Shown: positions 33,446 through 41,637 of the stretch, one piece after another
Layout: each line of letters begins with the position of its first letter
How positions within the stretch are numbered: position 1 is the stretch's first letter
Assembly (NCBI GenBank): GCA_050013875.1
Contig: JBEKEK010000013.1
Coordinates: forward strand, 16,187-80,186
Origin: Trebonia sp050013875
GTDB taxonomy: Bacteria > Actinomycetota > Actinomycetes > Streptosporangiales > Streptosporangiaceae
Reading direction: 5' to 3'
DNA: 64,000 nt
Translations under genes and position numbers: made by a program
Notes under the pieces: generated by a model
What the model saw: the letters and a program-made list of their open reading frames with translations, nothing else
What the model was told of the DNA's origin: nothing
Databases searched by the model: none

Positions 33446-35905
33446 ATGGTGACGGGCGCGGGCAAGAAACCGGGTGGCGGGGCCGGCGTGGCCGTCAGCC
33501 GAGCGGTAGCCGCCCCGCGCAAGCTGCCCGCGGGCCGCGGCCGCATCGGCACCGACCGGGTACGACGGCCCGGTGACCTGCTGCTGGCGGTCTTCGCGTT
33601 CGCGGTCGCGGCCATCGTCCTTGGCGCCATCCGGGCGCTGCCGCTGGGCAGCACCGAGGTGGCCGACGACGTCTCCGGATGGCTCCTGCACATTCCCCGC
33701 TGGCTGTCATACGCGGCCGCCGTCGTCGCCGGCGTGGCCAGCTTTGTCCTCGTGGTCGCGTCACTGGCCGTGCTGGCCCGCAGTCAGTGGCGGGAAGTAC
33801 GCAACGCGGTCACCGCCGGGCTGGCCGGCGCCGCCGGGGCCGTCATCGCGACGGTCATCTGGCGGGCGGAGAACGCGGCGGTGGAGCGCGCGGTCCTGCA
33901 CGGCAGCAACCCGACGATGTTCGTGCTCGACACCGCCTTCATCGCGTTCGTGGTCGGAACCGACCAGTCCCGGCTCTCGCACTGGTCGCGCTGGTGGCCC
34001 CGGTCAGGGGTGGCGCTGCTGCTCACCGGGCTGGCGGTTGGCACCCTCACCCCCTTCGCGGTGATGATCGCCGCGTCCGGCGGCCTGCTGGTCGGCTGGC
34101 TGGTGCGCTGGCTGCTCGGCGCGGCCTCGGTCCTGCCGGGCATGGCGGAGCTCACCGGCTGGCTGGCCGGCCAGGGCGTTGCCGCGCAGGACCTGTCAGT
34201 GGCCGGCCCAAGCCGCGCCCGGCTCGAAGGGCAGCTGGCCGACGGCACCCGGATCCGGGTGCACCTGTCCGGCCGCGACACCCGCGGCTCTGGCCTGGGC
34301 CGTCAGCTGTGGGCGCTGGCCCGCCTGCGCCCGGCCCTCGCCGGGCACATCGCCCTCGGTTCCCGCGCCCAGGTCGAGCAGCTCGCCCTCGCCTGCTACC
34401 TGGCCCAGCAGGCGGGCGTGCCCAGCCCCGCGGTCCGGCTGCTCGGCGAGATGCCAGGTGAGACGCTGGTGCTCGTCACGACCATCCCCGGCAGCGGGCC
34501 CGGAGCCGGGGTCGCGCCGCCACCGGAGGCCGGGGCGGACCAACTGCCCGACGCCGGGGTAGCAGAGCTGGCGGCGCGGATTACCGGCGCGACGGCACTG
34601 TTCGCGGCGCTGCGCCGCCTGCACGACACCGGCGTCGCGCATCGTGACGTGCGCGCGGGCAACGTGTTCATGTCCGGCAGCCGCGCCGGGTTCTGCTCGC
34701 TCGACGCGGCCGAGCCCGGTGCCAGCGAACTCGCCCGCCGCCTCGACCTCGCGCAGGCCCTGGCGACGCTCGCGGCGAGCTGCGGGCCGGGCGGTGCGGT
34801 GGCGGCGCTGCGGGCCGGCTACGGGCCGGTCGACCAGGTCGCCGTCGCGGCGGTTCTGCAGCCGGTCGCGCTCGCGCCGTGGGGCTGGCGGGCCGCGCGG
34901 ACCGCCACCGGCTCGCTGAATGAGATCAGGCATCAGCTGCTCGGCGACAACGCCGCCGCGCCGGCCGCCCCGCGGCTTGAACGCTTCCGCTGGCGCACGG
35001 TGGCCACCGCGATCGCCCTCACCGTCGCCGCCTACCTGCTCATCGGCGAGATCTCGGGCGTGAACGTCCTCGGCACGCTGGGCCAGGCCAACCCGGGCTG
35101 GCTGGCGCTGGCGGTGGCCGGCTCGGCGGTCACCTACCTGGGGGCCGCCATCGGCATCGCCGCCTTCATCCCGCAGCACCTGTCGATCTGGCGCGGCTAC
35201 CTCGTCCAGCTGTCCACCGCGTTCGTCGGGGTGGCCATGCCCCCGACCGTGGGCCATGTCGCCGTCAACGCCCGCTACCTGCACCGCGAGAAAGTGGACG
35301 AGGGGACCATCGCCGCCGCGGTCACGGTGTCGCAGTTGGTGAATATCGTCACCACGGTGCTGCTGCTGATCGTGCTCGGCGTGCTCACCGGCTCGGGGCT
35401 CAGCAAGTTCAAGATCGCGCCGGGCGGCGACGTGCTGATCGGGGTGGCGGTCATCGCCGCCGCCATCATCGCCGTGCTCGCGATTCCGCAGACCCGCAGG
35501 AAGGTAACAAGCGCGGTGTGGCCGCACCTGCGCCAGATCGGGCCGCGGCTGCTTGAGGCGGTGTCCCATCCCCTCCGGCTGGCCGTCGCGGTCGGCGCGA
35601 ACCTGCTGCTGACCACCGCCTACGCCGTAGCGCTGATCGCCGCCCTGCGGTCGGTCGGCGCCCATCCGGCCATCCTGGCGGCCGTGGTCGTCTTCCTCGC
35701 GGGCAACGCGGTGGGATCGGCCACGCCGACACCAGGCGGGCTCGGCGGAGTCGAGGCCGTCATGGCCGCCGGGCTGACGGCCATCGGCATCCCGGCCCAC
35801 GAGGCGATACCAGCGGTGCTGCTGTTCCGTATGGCGACGTTCTGGCTGCCCATCCCGGTCGGCTGGGTCTGCTTCCAGGTGCTGCAGCGACGCGGCGTCC
35901 TGTAG
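33446..35905 (+). CDS. Multidomain membrane protein: TM region, kinase-like domain, LPG-synthase/flippase-like TM domain
   Basis: 819 residues. N-terminal ~210 residues carry six or so hydrophobic segments. A cytoplasmic kinase-like domain follows, with LRRLHDTGVAHRDVRAGNVFM (HRD...N catalytic loop, near residue 396) and SLDAAEPG in place of the DFG-type metal motif. The C-terminal ~320 residues are an eight-helix UPF0104/lysylphosphatidylglycerol-synthase TM region (VAMPPTVGHVAVNARYLHR; TPTPGGLGGVEAVMAAGL). Proteins of this layout are widespread in actinobacteria, with an unproven role in lipid or glycolipid translocation. The atypical metal motif leaves phosphotransfer activity in doubt. 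Confidence 0.82.
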   Translation: MVTGAGKKPGGGAGVAVSRAVAAPRKLPAGRGRIGTDRVRRPGDLLLAVFAFAVAAIVLGAIRALPLGSTEVADDVSGWLLHIPRWLSYAAAVVAGVASFVLVVASLAVLARSQWREVRNAVTAGLAGAAGAVIATVIWRAENAAVERAVLHGSNPTMFVLDTAFIAFVVGTDQSRLSHWSRWWPRSGVALLLTGLAVGTLTPFAVMIAASGGLLVGWLVRWLLGAASVLPGMAELTGWLAGQGVAAQDLSVAGPSRARLEGQLADGTRIRVHLSGRDTRGSGLGRQLWALARLRPALAGHIALGSRAQVEQLALACYLAQQAGVPSPAVRLLGEMPGETLVLVTTIPGSGPGAGVAPPPEAGADQLPDAGVAELAARITGATALFAALRRLHDTGVAHRDVRAGNVFMSGSRAGFCSLDAAEPGASELARRLDLAQALATLAASCGPGGAVAALRAGYGPVDQVAVAAVLQPVALAPWGWRAARTATGSLNEIRHQLLGDNAAAPAAPRLERFRWRTVATAIALTVAAYLLIGEISGVNVLGTLGQANPGWLALAVAGSAVTYLGAAIGIAAFIPQHLSIWRGYLVQLSTAFVGVAMPPTVGHVAVNARYLHREKVDEGTIAAAVTVSQLVNIVTTVLLLIVLGVLTGSGLSKFKIAPGGDVLIGVAVIAAAIIAVLAIPQTRRKVTSAVWPHLRQIGPRLLEAVSHPLRLAVAVGANLLLTTAYAVALIAALRSVGAHPAILAAVVVFLAGNAVGSATPTPGGLGGVEAVMAAGLTAIGIPAHEAIPAVLLFRMATFWLPIPVGWVCFQVLQRRGVL

Positions 35906-35935
35906 CCGCATCATTCTCAACCTCAGGCACCTCGG

Positions 35936-36379
35936 TCAGTGTGCCGCTGGCAGTGTGTTGAGTACCTGAGTGAGTTGCCGCTCCGTGTCGTTGGCGACCT
36001 TCTCGAAGATCAGCTTCATGACCGGGCCAAGCAGCGCGGCGGCGCCGTGCATGTCCAGGTCGGCCCGGTACGTGACCTTGCTGCCCGCGCCGTCGGGTAC
36101 GACGGTGATCGTGTCGGTCGAGGTCGCGCCCTTGTTCTGGCCGACGAAGATGATCGTGTCGCTGGTGCGCTGCCGCAGCGTGTAGGTGAGTTCGGTGGTG
36201 ACGCCGGCGACCTTGGAGACGTTGTGCCACGAGGCGCCGACGGCGACCGGCCCGGCGTCATCGCGTGTGCAGGTAACGGTGCCCGGATCCCACTGCTCGG
36301 CGTTGCCGAAGTCCGACAGGTATCCGATAACAGTCTGCGGGCCGGCGGCAACGCGGAAAGACCTGGTGACCGTGGGCAT
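35936..36379 (-). CDS. SRPBCC (START-like) family protein
   Basis: 147 residues from ATG 36379 after TTGGAGA. PTVTRSFRVAAGPQTVIGYLSDFGNAEQWDPGT is the usual beginning of the polyketide-cyclase/START-like SRPBCC fold, and YRADLDMHGAAALLGPVMKLIFEKVANDTERQL its long C-terminal helix. The fold binds hydrophobic ligands; activity unknown. Converges on the large membrane protein gene 30 bp away. An AT-rich inverted repeat lies about 140 bp upstream. Confidence 0.88.
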   Translation of the reverse strand: MPTVTRSFRVAAGPQTVIGYLSDFGNAEQWDPGTVTCTRDDAGPVAVGASWHNVSKVAGVTTELTYTLRQRTSDTIIFVGQNKGATSTDTITVVPDGAGSKVTYRADLDMHGAAALLGPVMKLIFEKVANDTERQLTQVLNTLPAAH

Positions 36380-36518
36380 GACAGAGTCTCCAATCGTGAG
36401 GTGCGGCGAGGTCCGCGGGTGCGGCCCATGCTGAGCGGGACGCCGCTCTGCCGTGACCAGGACGCCGCTGAACCGATGTACGTCGCCCCTCTCCGGCGCC
36501 GCAAAGATTAAACAATAT

Positions 36519-36546
36519 TTGCATATCAATCTATGCAACATGCATA
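36519..36546. promoter_or_regulatory. AT-rich inverted repeat TTGCATA-N6-TATGCAA
   Basis: Perfect 7-bp arms at 36519-36525 and 36532-36538, and a third TGCATA at 36541-36546. It is the only strongly AT-rich patch in this region and is placed as a promoter-operator for the SRPBCC gene, which starts 140 bp away on the minus strand. Confidence 0.5.
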
Positions 36547-36794
36547 AGTAGTGGGTTGCTGCTGTGACCGAACCGGTTGCTGCGAGCGGCCGTCAACGGC
36601 AAGACGGGGTCACGGCAGCGTGGCGAAGCTGAGCATTCCCGGCGCCTCGATAAGCCGCTCCCGGCTGGCGAAGTTGACGGTGATCATCGCGCACGGCCGG
36701 TCCGCCCGCTTGACGTCCGCCAGGCAGGAATGGGCCTGAAGAGGTCCCACAGGCACGGCTGGCCCGGCGATGAGGAGCGACGGCCGCCAGTCCA

Positions 36795-36854
36795 GTTTCG
36801 TGCTAACGGGGAGGTGGCGTGCTATCGTTTCGTGCTAAGAAAACAGCACGAAAC
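36795..36854. promoter_or_regulatory. Triple GTTTCGTGCT operator of the zinc-ribbon HTH gene
   Basis: GTTTCGTGCTAA occurs at 36795-36806 and again at 36827-36838, 32 bp apart (three helical turns). Its exact inverse AGCACGAAAC lies at 36845-36854, giving a 10-bp-arm dyad with 8-nt centre right before AAGGA and the start codon at 36867. A partial CGTGCTA lies between the direct copies. Self-regulation by the encoded HTH protein is the simplest reading. Confidence 0.65.
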
Positions 36855-36866
36855 TAAGGAATGTCG

Positions 36867-37697
36867 ATGACGAGCCCCGAGTCTCCCGCGACGTGCCGGC
36901 AGTGCGGCAAGCCGCTGCCGCCTCCCCGCGTAACCGGACGTACGAGGCGCTATTGCGGTGGAACGTGCCGTAGTGCGGCGCGCCGGGATAGAGACCGGGC
37001 GGGCAGCCGCGAGAATAAGGACGGCACAAACGTACAGATTTCATTGACAAGCCAGTCGCGTAAAGCAACACTTGACGTTGTGCCCAACGAAACGGGCGGA
37101 GGCGGTGCGGCCGCCGCGGGCGGGCGGGCGGCCGCGCGCGGTCTCGTGGGGGAGTTGCTGTCACAGGAGCCAACGAACCCGCTGGACGCTATCGCGTTCC
37201 TCCAGGGTGCGGCGAGCGAGATCGGAGACGGCATGCAGGCGGCGGTGCAGCGCGCCCGGCAGGCGGGCCGAACGTGGGCGGAGGTCGGGCAGGTGCTCGG
37301 GATATCCAGGCAGGCGGCCTTCCAGCGGTTCGGCCGGCCTGCCGATCCAGTCACCGGCCAGCCGATGGCCTTGCTGATGGTGCCCGGCGCCGCCGAGCGC
37401 GGTGCCGCGCTGATCGCCGATCTGGCGGCGGGCCGCTGGGCGGAGGTCTGCCGGGACTTCAACGAGAAGGTCGCGCGGAAACTCGACGCCGACGGCATCG
37501 CCCTGATGTGGGCGCGGCTCACCGGGATGCTCGGCGGGCTGGAGGACACCGGCGAGCTCCTGGCCTATCCGGCCGGTGACCTCACCCTGGTGGAGATCCC
37601 GCTCTCGTTCGAGGCGGCCGAGCGGACCGCGCGGGTCAGCTACGACCGCACTGGCAAAGTCGCCGGGCTGCACTTCCTGCCGCCCGGTTTCAGCTGA
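36867..37697 (+). CDS. Zinc-ribbon plus helix-turn-helix protein of unknown function
   Basis: 276 residues from ATG 36867, six nt after AAGGA (ATG 36861 abuts it). N-terminal treble-clef-like ribbon with Cys10, Cys13, Cys30, Cys34 (CRQCGKPL...RYCGGTC). A basic linker follows, then a helix-turn-helix GRTWAEVGQVLGISRQAAFQRFG. The C-terminal ~100 residues (AAERGAALIADLAAGRWAEVCRDF; VEIPLSFEAAERTARVSYDRTGKVAGLHFLP) resemble the DUF3887 fold. The set suggests a DNA-binding regulator with a small-ligand domain. Strong repeats around its promoter support autoregulation. A 15-bp gap precedes the next small gene. Confidence 0.75.
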   Translation: MTSPESPATCRQCGKPLPPPRVTGRTRRYCGGTCRSAARRDRDRAGSRENKDGTNVQISLTSQSRKATLDVVPNETGGGGAAAAGGRAAARGLVGELLSQEPTNPLDAIAFLQGAASEIGDGMQAAVQRARQAGRTWAEVGQVLGISRQAAFQRFGRPADPVTGQPMALLMVPGAAERGAALIADLAAGRWAEVCRDFNEKVARKLDADGIALMWARLTGMLGGLEDTGELLAYPAGDLTLVEIPLSFEAAERTARVSYDRTGKVAGLHFLPPGFS

Positions 37698-37712
37698 GGT
37701 AAGGGAACCTGA

Positions 37713-38078
37713 ATGAGCTACCTCTCCATGGCACGGCCCGGTTCGCTGCCCGCGACGGCGTCGGTCTTTTCCGCCCATGGCAGTCAGCTGCCCTGGGAGG
37801 TGGCGGTCCCCGTCATCGCCGCCGTTGTTCTCCTCAAGGTGGTTGTCTCAAGGCTCAGGGGGCGGCCGGCGCTCGGCGGGGAAATCGTCGTTCGCTGTGG
37901 CCGAGGCCACCTCTTCACCACGTTCTGGTCGCCGCTGGGCTCGTTCACGTCCATCCGCCTCGGCCCGGCCCGGTTCCAGCACTGTCCCGTCGGCGACCAC
38001 TGGTCCCTCGTCAGGCCGGTGAACGACGCCGACCTGACCCCCGAGGACCGCCAGATTGCCGAACAGCACCGCAGCTGA
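37713..38078 (+). CDS. Small single-TM protein with Cys/His pairs, function unknown
   Basis: 121 residues, ATG after GAGGTAAGGGA. One membrane helix (VAVPVIAAVVLLKVVVSRL, about 30-48) is followed by a cytoplasmic part with VRCGRGHLFTTFW and FQHCPVGDHWSLVRPV, which could bind zinc through two Cys and two His. Closely spaced after the zinc-ribbon HTH gene and probably cotranscribed. No family recognised. Confidence 0.65.
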   Translation: MSYLSMARPGSLPATASVFSAHGSQLPWEVAVPVIAAVVLLKVVVSRLRGRPALGGEIVVRCGRGHLFTTFWSPLGSFTSIRLGPARFQHCPVGDHWSLVRPVNDADLTPEDRQIAEQHRS

Positions 38079-38096
38079 ACCGGACTCGGCGGGTGC

Positions 38097-38909
38097 TCAG
38101 CGGACGGGTTCCGGCTGGGCTTCGGTTACGCTCGCGACCGCGGACTGCGCAGGCAGACTGCGCAGCAGCGTGCTGATCATCAGCTCACCGCGGCGCACGC
38201 ACGTGTCAAGGACCGAGTCGCCCTCGAACGTCTTGTCCGAGGTGGCGACGTACTTCTCGATGGTTTCGGCGAGATCGGGGTCAGCAGGACCGGCGGGGAG
38301 ATCGGTCCGCCGGAAACCGCGGACCAACCGGTTCGCCTGCTTCCTGTAGAACGAGGCCGTTTCCCGGCCGGTTCTTTCCTTCTGATCGAACAGGAAGAGG
38401 CTGTTGCCGCTGATCATCTGGAGGCCGGGGTCGAAGTCGGGGGAGTGCCTGATCTCGCTGCGCAGCCGCCGCAGGCTGCCCGTCTCTGCGTACATGATCG
38501 CGGCGGCGCTCTCGTCGGTCGCGTACGTCAGGTAGCCGTCCTCGTAGCACCAGGCGTTGATCTGCTCCTGCGGGCCGAGCAGCAGCTCCGTCTCCCCGAA
38601 GCGCGTCGGGACTAGCTGGACGACGCATTGGAACGCGGTCCTGAGCGCGTCGGCCGCCAGGTCGTGCACGATCTCGGCCGCCTTGGGCAGCGCCGGCTCG
38701 ATGACGGACGGCGAGAATATGGTCCAGTCCTGCACGACCTGATCGAGCCCCCGGCTGGCACCCGACAGGGCGAGGGCGTGCGCTATCTCACCGAAAAACG
38801 ATGGCTGGGCGGCGACCAGGAAACCGAGGCTGCCCACGTGGACATAGAAACGGCGGCTCGCCGGCGCATCAATCGCGCACGTCTGCGCGGTGTCGATGGC
38901 TGTAGCCAT
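38097..38909 (-). CDS. Hypothetical protein, unrecognised family
   Basis: 270 residues from ATG 38909, six nt after AAGGA. Soluble, mixed alpha/beta, no signal peptide, no known catalytic motif. Visible landmarks are FYVHVGSLGFLVAAQPSFFGEIAHALALS, INAWCYEDGYLTYATDESAAAIMYAE and SLFLFDQKERTGRETASFYRKQANRLV. It converges on the small TM protein gene and lies upstream of the signalling operon on the same strand, 113 bp from that operon's last gene. Codon use is ordinary for the window. Confidence 0.7.
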   Translation of the reverse strand: MATAIDTAQTCAIDAPASRRFYVHVGSLGFLVAAQPSFFGEIAHALALSGASRGLDQVVQDWTIFSPSVIEPALPKAAEIVHDLAADALRTAFQCVVQLVPTRFGETELLLGPQEQINAWCYEDGYLTYATDESAAAIMYAETGSLRRLRSEIRHSPDFDPGLQMISGNSLFLFDQKERTGRETASFYRKQANRLVRGFRRTDLPAGPADPDLAETIEKYVATSDKTFEGDSVLDTCVRRGELMISTLLRSLPAQSAVASVTEAQPEPVR

Positions 38910-39022
38910 CACAGGTCCTTCCTCGGACGATCAGCTGGCGGGTGCAGCCAGGTGCAATCACTAGCATGCTCCACTACTAATTAGAGTGCTCCATTGGGGC
39001 CCAGGTCGGCAAGGGCCACCGG

Positions 39023-39856
39023 CTACTCCGGAAAATCGTTTCTGTCAATACCGGGCAGCTCCCAGAGCCGTCCCTGTATGTTGCGTTCGCGCGTGGTCTC
39101 GATGAGCTCGGCCGCCACCCCTCCGGGCAGCAGCCGGCGGAGGCTGTCGGGAATCACGCTCGTGTCGTCCGGCCAGGCGGCCGCCGGGGCGAGGCCGACC
39201 GCGACCGCGGTGGACAGCGCCCGGCTCCAGTACAGGCCGACGGTCACGTCATCGGCCCCCGTCTCCATCGGGCGCCGCGGATGCCGGGCGACAATCGGGA
39301 TCGCGTTACCGAGCAGGCGTGACACCAGCGTGAACACCGTCTGGATGCCGTCAGTCGGGGAGAGCGCATCGAGCAGCACGTCCTGAAAGAGATACGGCTC
39401 CACGTCCGCCCCGAGGTTTTCCATGGGCGTCTTGTCGAGCCGTGACGCGGCCGCCTTCTCGAGCAGATCAGTGAGCTTGGAGATCAGGGCGTCCCTGTCG
39501 TACTTCTCCTTCATGAATGCCCAGTCGACGCCGTACTTCTCCTGGGCCTCCGATTGCACCGCCAGCCGGTCGCCGCCCTGCCACCCGGTGACCAGGACGC
39601 AACGTGTGCTGCCCCTGTCGACCCCGCGGATCTCTTCGAGCACCTTGATGCCGTCCGCGTTCAGGTCGTCAGCCGGGTCCAGCCCGATGTCCAAAATGGC
39701 GACATCGAACCTGGCCTTGCGCAGCGCTTCCCTGGCGGCGGGCAGGTTCTCGCAGGAAACGACCTCGGAGACACCAGCCCGGCGCGCGACCCGGCTGAGA
39801 ATGTCGATCCATGACTCGACGTCCTCGACGATCAGGACTCTTGTCGGTGCCCTCAC
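39023..39856 (-). CDS. Response regulator with unrecognised C-terminal output domain
   Basis: 277 residues from GTG 39856, preceded by AAGGAGG. Receiver domain with acidic pair Glu11-Asp12 (VLIVEDVESW), phospho-acceptor Asp56 (AILDIG), VTGW Thr and a Lys in FMKEKYDRD. After about residue 145 comes a ~130-residue segment (TPMENLGADVEPYLFQDVLL; GLYWSRALSTAVAVGLAPAAAW; IPDSLRRLLPGGVAAELIETTRER) without a known DNA-binding or enzymatic motif. The GTGA overlap with the histidine kinase gene makes it the cognate partner. Confidence 0.88.
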   Translation of the reverse strand: MRAPTRVLIVEDVESWIDILSRVARRAGVSEVVSCENLPAAREALRKARFDVAILDIGLDPADDLNADGIKVLEEIRGVDRGSTRCVLVTGWQGGDRLAVQSEAQEKYGVDWAFMKEKYDRDALISKLTDLLEKAAASRLDKTPMENLGADVEPYLFQDVLLDALSPTDGIQTVFTLVSRLLGNAIPIVARHPRRPMETGADDVTVGLYWSRALSTAVAVGLAPAAAWPDDTSVIPDSLRRLLPGGVAAELIETTRERNIQGRLWELPGIDRNDFPE

Positions 39857-41637
39857 GCTGGATCGCCTCCTTCGGAAGTTCGGGCGATCCGCTGCGGATC
39901 GATCTGGAAACGGATGTTCACGGTGGTGCCCGAGCCAGGCTGGGAGTCCACGTCGATAAGGCCCTGGGCCCGCCGGACCCAGTTGCGCACCCACATCATG
40001 CCGAACCCAAGGCCGCCGCCCCGGTGGCCGCTCTGCCGCGGCTCCCACAGCCGGGCAAGCTCGTCGCCGTTCATCCCAACGCCGGTGTCCTGCACGGTGA
40101 CCGCGACGAACGGTTCCCTTGGCAGGCGCTCGTCGAGCCAGGTGGTGACGCGGAGCTGACCCGGTTCGCGCATCGCCTTCACCGCGTTGGTCATCAGGTT
40201 CTCGATCACGAACTCAAGGGCCGTGCAGCGGACGCTGGGCAGGTCAGGGGCCAGGTCCGTCAGCAACTCGACGTGCCGGGGAATCGGGACGGCCGCGATG
40301 CCCTTGCTGACCTGCTCGTTCACATCGGCACCCTCCTGTGGGGTGCCGACCCGCCTGCGCATGTCCTCGGGGATCTTCAGGGCGGTTTCCGCGTCGCCCA
40401 GTGCCATCTTCAGCCGGCGGATCACGTCATCGGGGTCCGGCGGGTCCGCTTCGCTCAGATCCTCGATCAAGTCCAGGGTGATCGCCCGGACCGAGCCGAC
40501 GTAGTTGTTGATCCGGTGCACCGAGTTGTGCCACTGGTCGGCGGCGAGCATCCGGAACTGGTCCTGCAACTCGGTATCGATGTCGGCCCGGAGCTTGGTC
40601 ATCGCGACGTGGTTGACCACCCGGCGGGTAAACCGCTCGGCTAGCGCCTGCCCGACGGTGCTGAACGCGTTCTCCAGGCCGCTCTCCAGGTTGAGCACGC
40701 CAAGCGGGAACCGGTCGTTGCCGCCGTAGAAGATCGGGATGGCCAGCTCACAGCGCATGTCGGGGAAGACGGGCCGGTAGATATCGCTGCGCTCGGCCGC
40801 CCGCTGGAGCACGACCGTCCGGCCCTGCCGGAACGCCTCGCCGCAGACGCTCGAGTCCATGTCCACCCGGACCCCGATGTCCGCGTTGTTGGTGCTGTAA
40901 GCGACCGTCAGCGAGTTGCCTTCCTGGGAATCGGGGAACAGGATCTCCGCCGCGTCCATGTGCACGAACGCCAGCGAGTCGAGGGCGTTGAGGATGTGCT
41001 TGAGCACCTCCTGCATGGCCACGTCGCCGCCGGCTGGCGCGGATTCGAAGAGCAGCTTGTCGGTCGCGGTCCTGAAGGCATCCTCGTCGAAGAGGGCGGC
41101 GTGGGTAATCGCCATCGAGATGTGCCCCGCGACCCCGGTAACGAACTCCAGGTGCGCCTCCTGGTACCGGGTGTCGGTCGCCTCGACGTTGACGACGCCG
41201 ATCGTCTGCCGGTCCAGAGTCAGTCTGGCGGTGAGGACGCTGAGCCGCGGCGGGCGGTCCCCCGGGTCCATTCGCACGCGCGCGTAATACCTATCCCGCA
41301 GCTCCGGATCGTTTTGCAGGTCGTTCACCAGGACCGATTCTCCGGTCGATAGCACCAGGCCGGAGATCGAACGGTCGACGGGAACGAAGCTGCCGATCTC
41401 AGCCTTGTCGGAGGAAATCTCCACGCGCAGCCCGTCGGCGTATTCGAACAGGATGTCAACGTAATCCGCATTGAGTATCTGCCGGGTCTGCGTGACGATG
41501 AACGTGAGCGTTTCCGCGAGTTTATGGGTGTGATCCATGATGAGCTCGTCGGTCGCGTGCATCAGCATCAGCTGACGCTCGCGGAGTTCCGCGAAGGCGG
41601 GATCACCGACTAGGTGAACGTCGCGAGTCTCGTTCAT
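39853..41637 (-). CDS. GAF-GAF histidine kinase
   Basis: 594 residues, cytoplasmic. GAF domain 1 at about 35-185 (ADYVDILFEYADGL; IGVVNVEATD) and GAF domain 2 at about 190-350 (SSVCGEAFRQGRTVVLQ; LGVLNLESG). The H-box is HRINNYVGSVR with His374 as likely phospho-acceptor. The ATPase has N box EFVIENLMTNAVKAM, G1 DTGVGM (517-522) and G2 GGGLGFG. GAF domains sense small molecules, redox or cyclic nucleotides. ATGA coupling to the upstream membrane protein gene and GTGA coupling to the receiver gene define a three-gene unit. Confidence 0.9.
   Translation of the reverse strand: MNETRDVHLVGDPAFAELRERQLMLMHATDELIMDHTHKLAETLTFIVTQTRQILNADYVDILFEYADGLRVEISSDKAEIGSFVPVDRSISGLVLSTGESVLVNDLQNDPELRDRYYARVRMDPGDRPPRLSVLTARLTLDRQTIGVVNVEATDTRYQEAHLEFVTGVAGHISMAITHAALFDEDAFRTATDKLLFESAPAGGDVAMQEVLKHILNALDSLAFVHMDAAEILFPDSQEGNSLTVAYSTNNADIGVRVDMDSSVCGEAFRQGRTVVLQRAAERSDIYRPVFPDMRCELAIPIFYGGNDRFPLGVLNLESGLENAFSTVGQALAERFTRRVVNHVAMTKLRADIDTELQDQFRMLAADQWHNSVHRINNYVGSVRAITLDLIEDLSEADPPDPDDVIRRLKMALGDAETALKIPEDMRRRVGTPQEGADVNEQVSKGIAAVPIPRHVELLTDLAPDLPSVRCTALEFVIENLMTNAVKAMREPGQLRVTTWLDERLPREPFVAVTVQDTGVGMNGDELARLWEPRQSGHRGGGLGFGMMWVRNWVRRAQGLIDVDSQPGSGTTVNIRFQIDPQRIARTSEGGDPA

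Larger units (their letters stand above)
36380..36866. other. Divergent intergenic region with two operator-like clusters
   Basis: 487 bp between the SRPBCC gene and the zinc-ribbon HTH gene. It holds the AT-rich dyad at 36519-36546 and the repeated TTTCGTGCT sites at 36795-36854. Between them (about 36610-36800, minus strand) is an open stretch reading VKRADRPCAMITVNFASRER with no convincing start, possibly a gene remnant. Confidence 0.5.

Noticed and set aside
31894..33693. 599-codon minus-strand open frame
   Set aside because: Antisense to the serine hydrolase gene, whose SxxK and YxN motifs establish the plus strand as coding.
34196..35920. 574-codon minus-strand open frame
   Set aside because: Antisense to the kinase-like/flippase-like membrane protein gene; no domain and typical shadow composition.
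36610..36800. Minus-strand protein-like stretch in the SRPBCC/zinc-ribbon intergenic region
   Set aside because: About 60 codons are open and protein-like, but there is no convincing start codon or ribosome site; at most a gene remnant.
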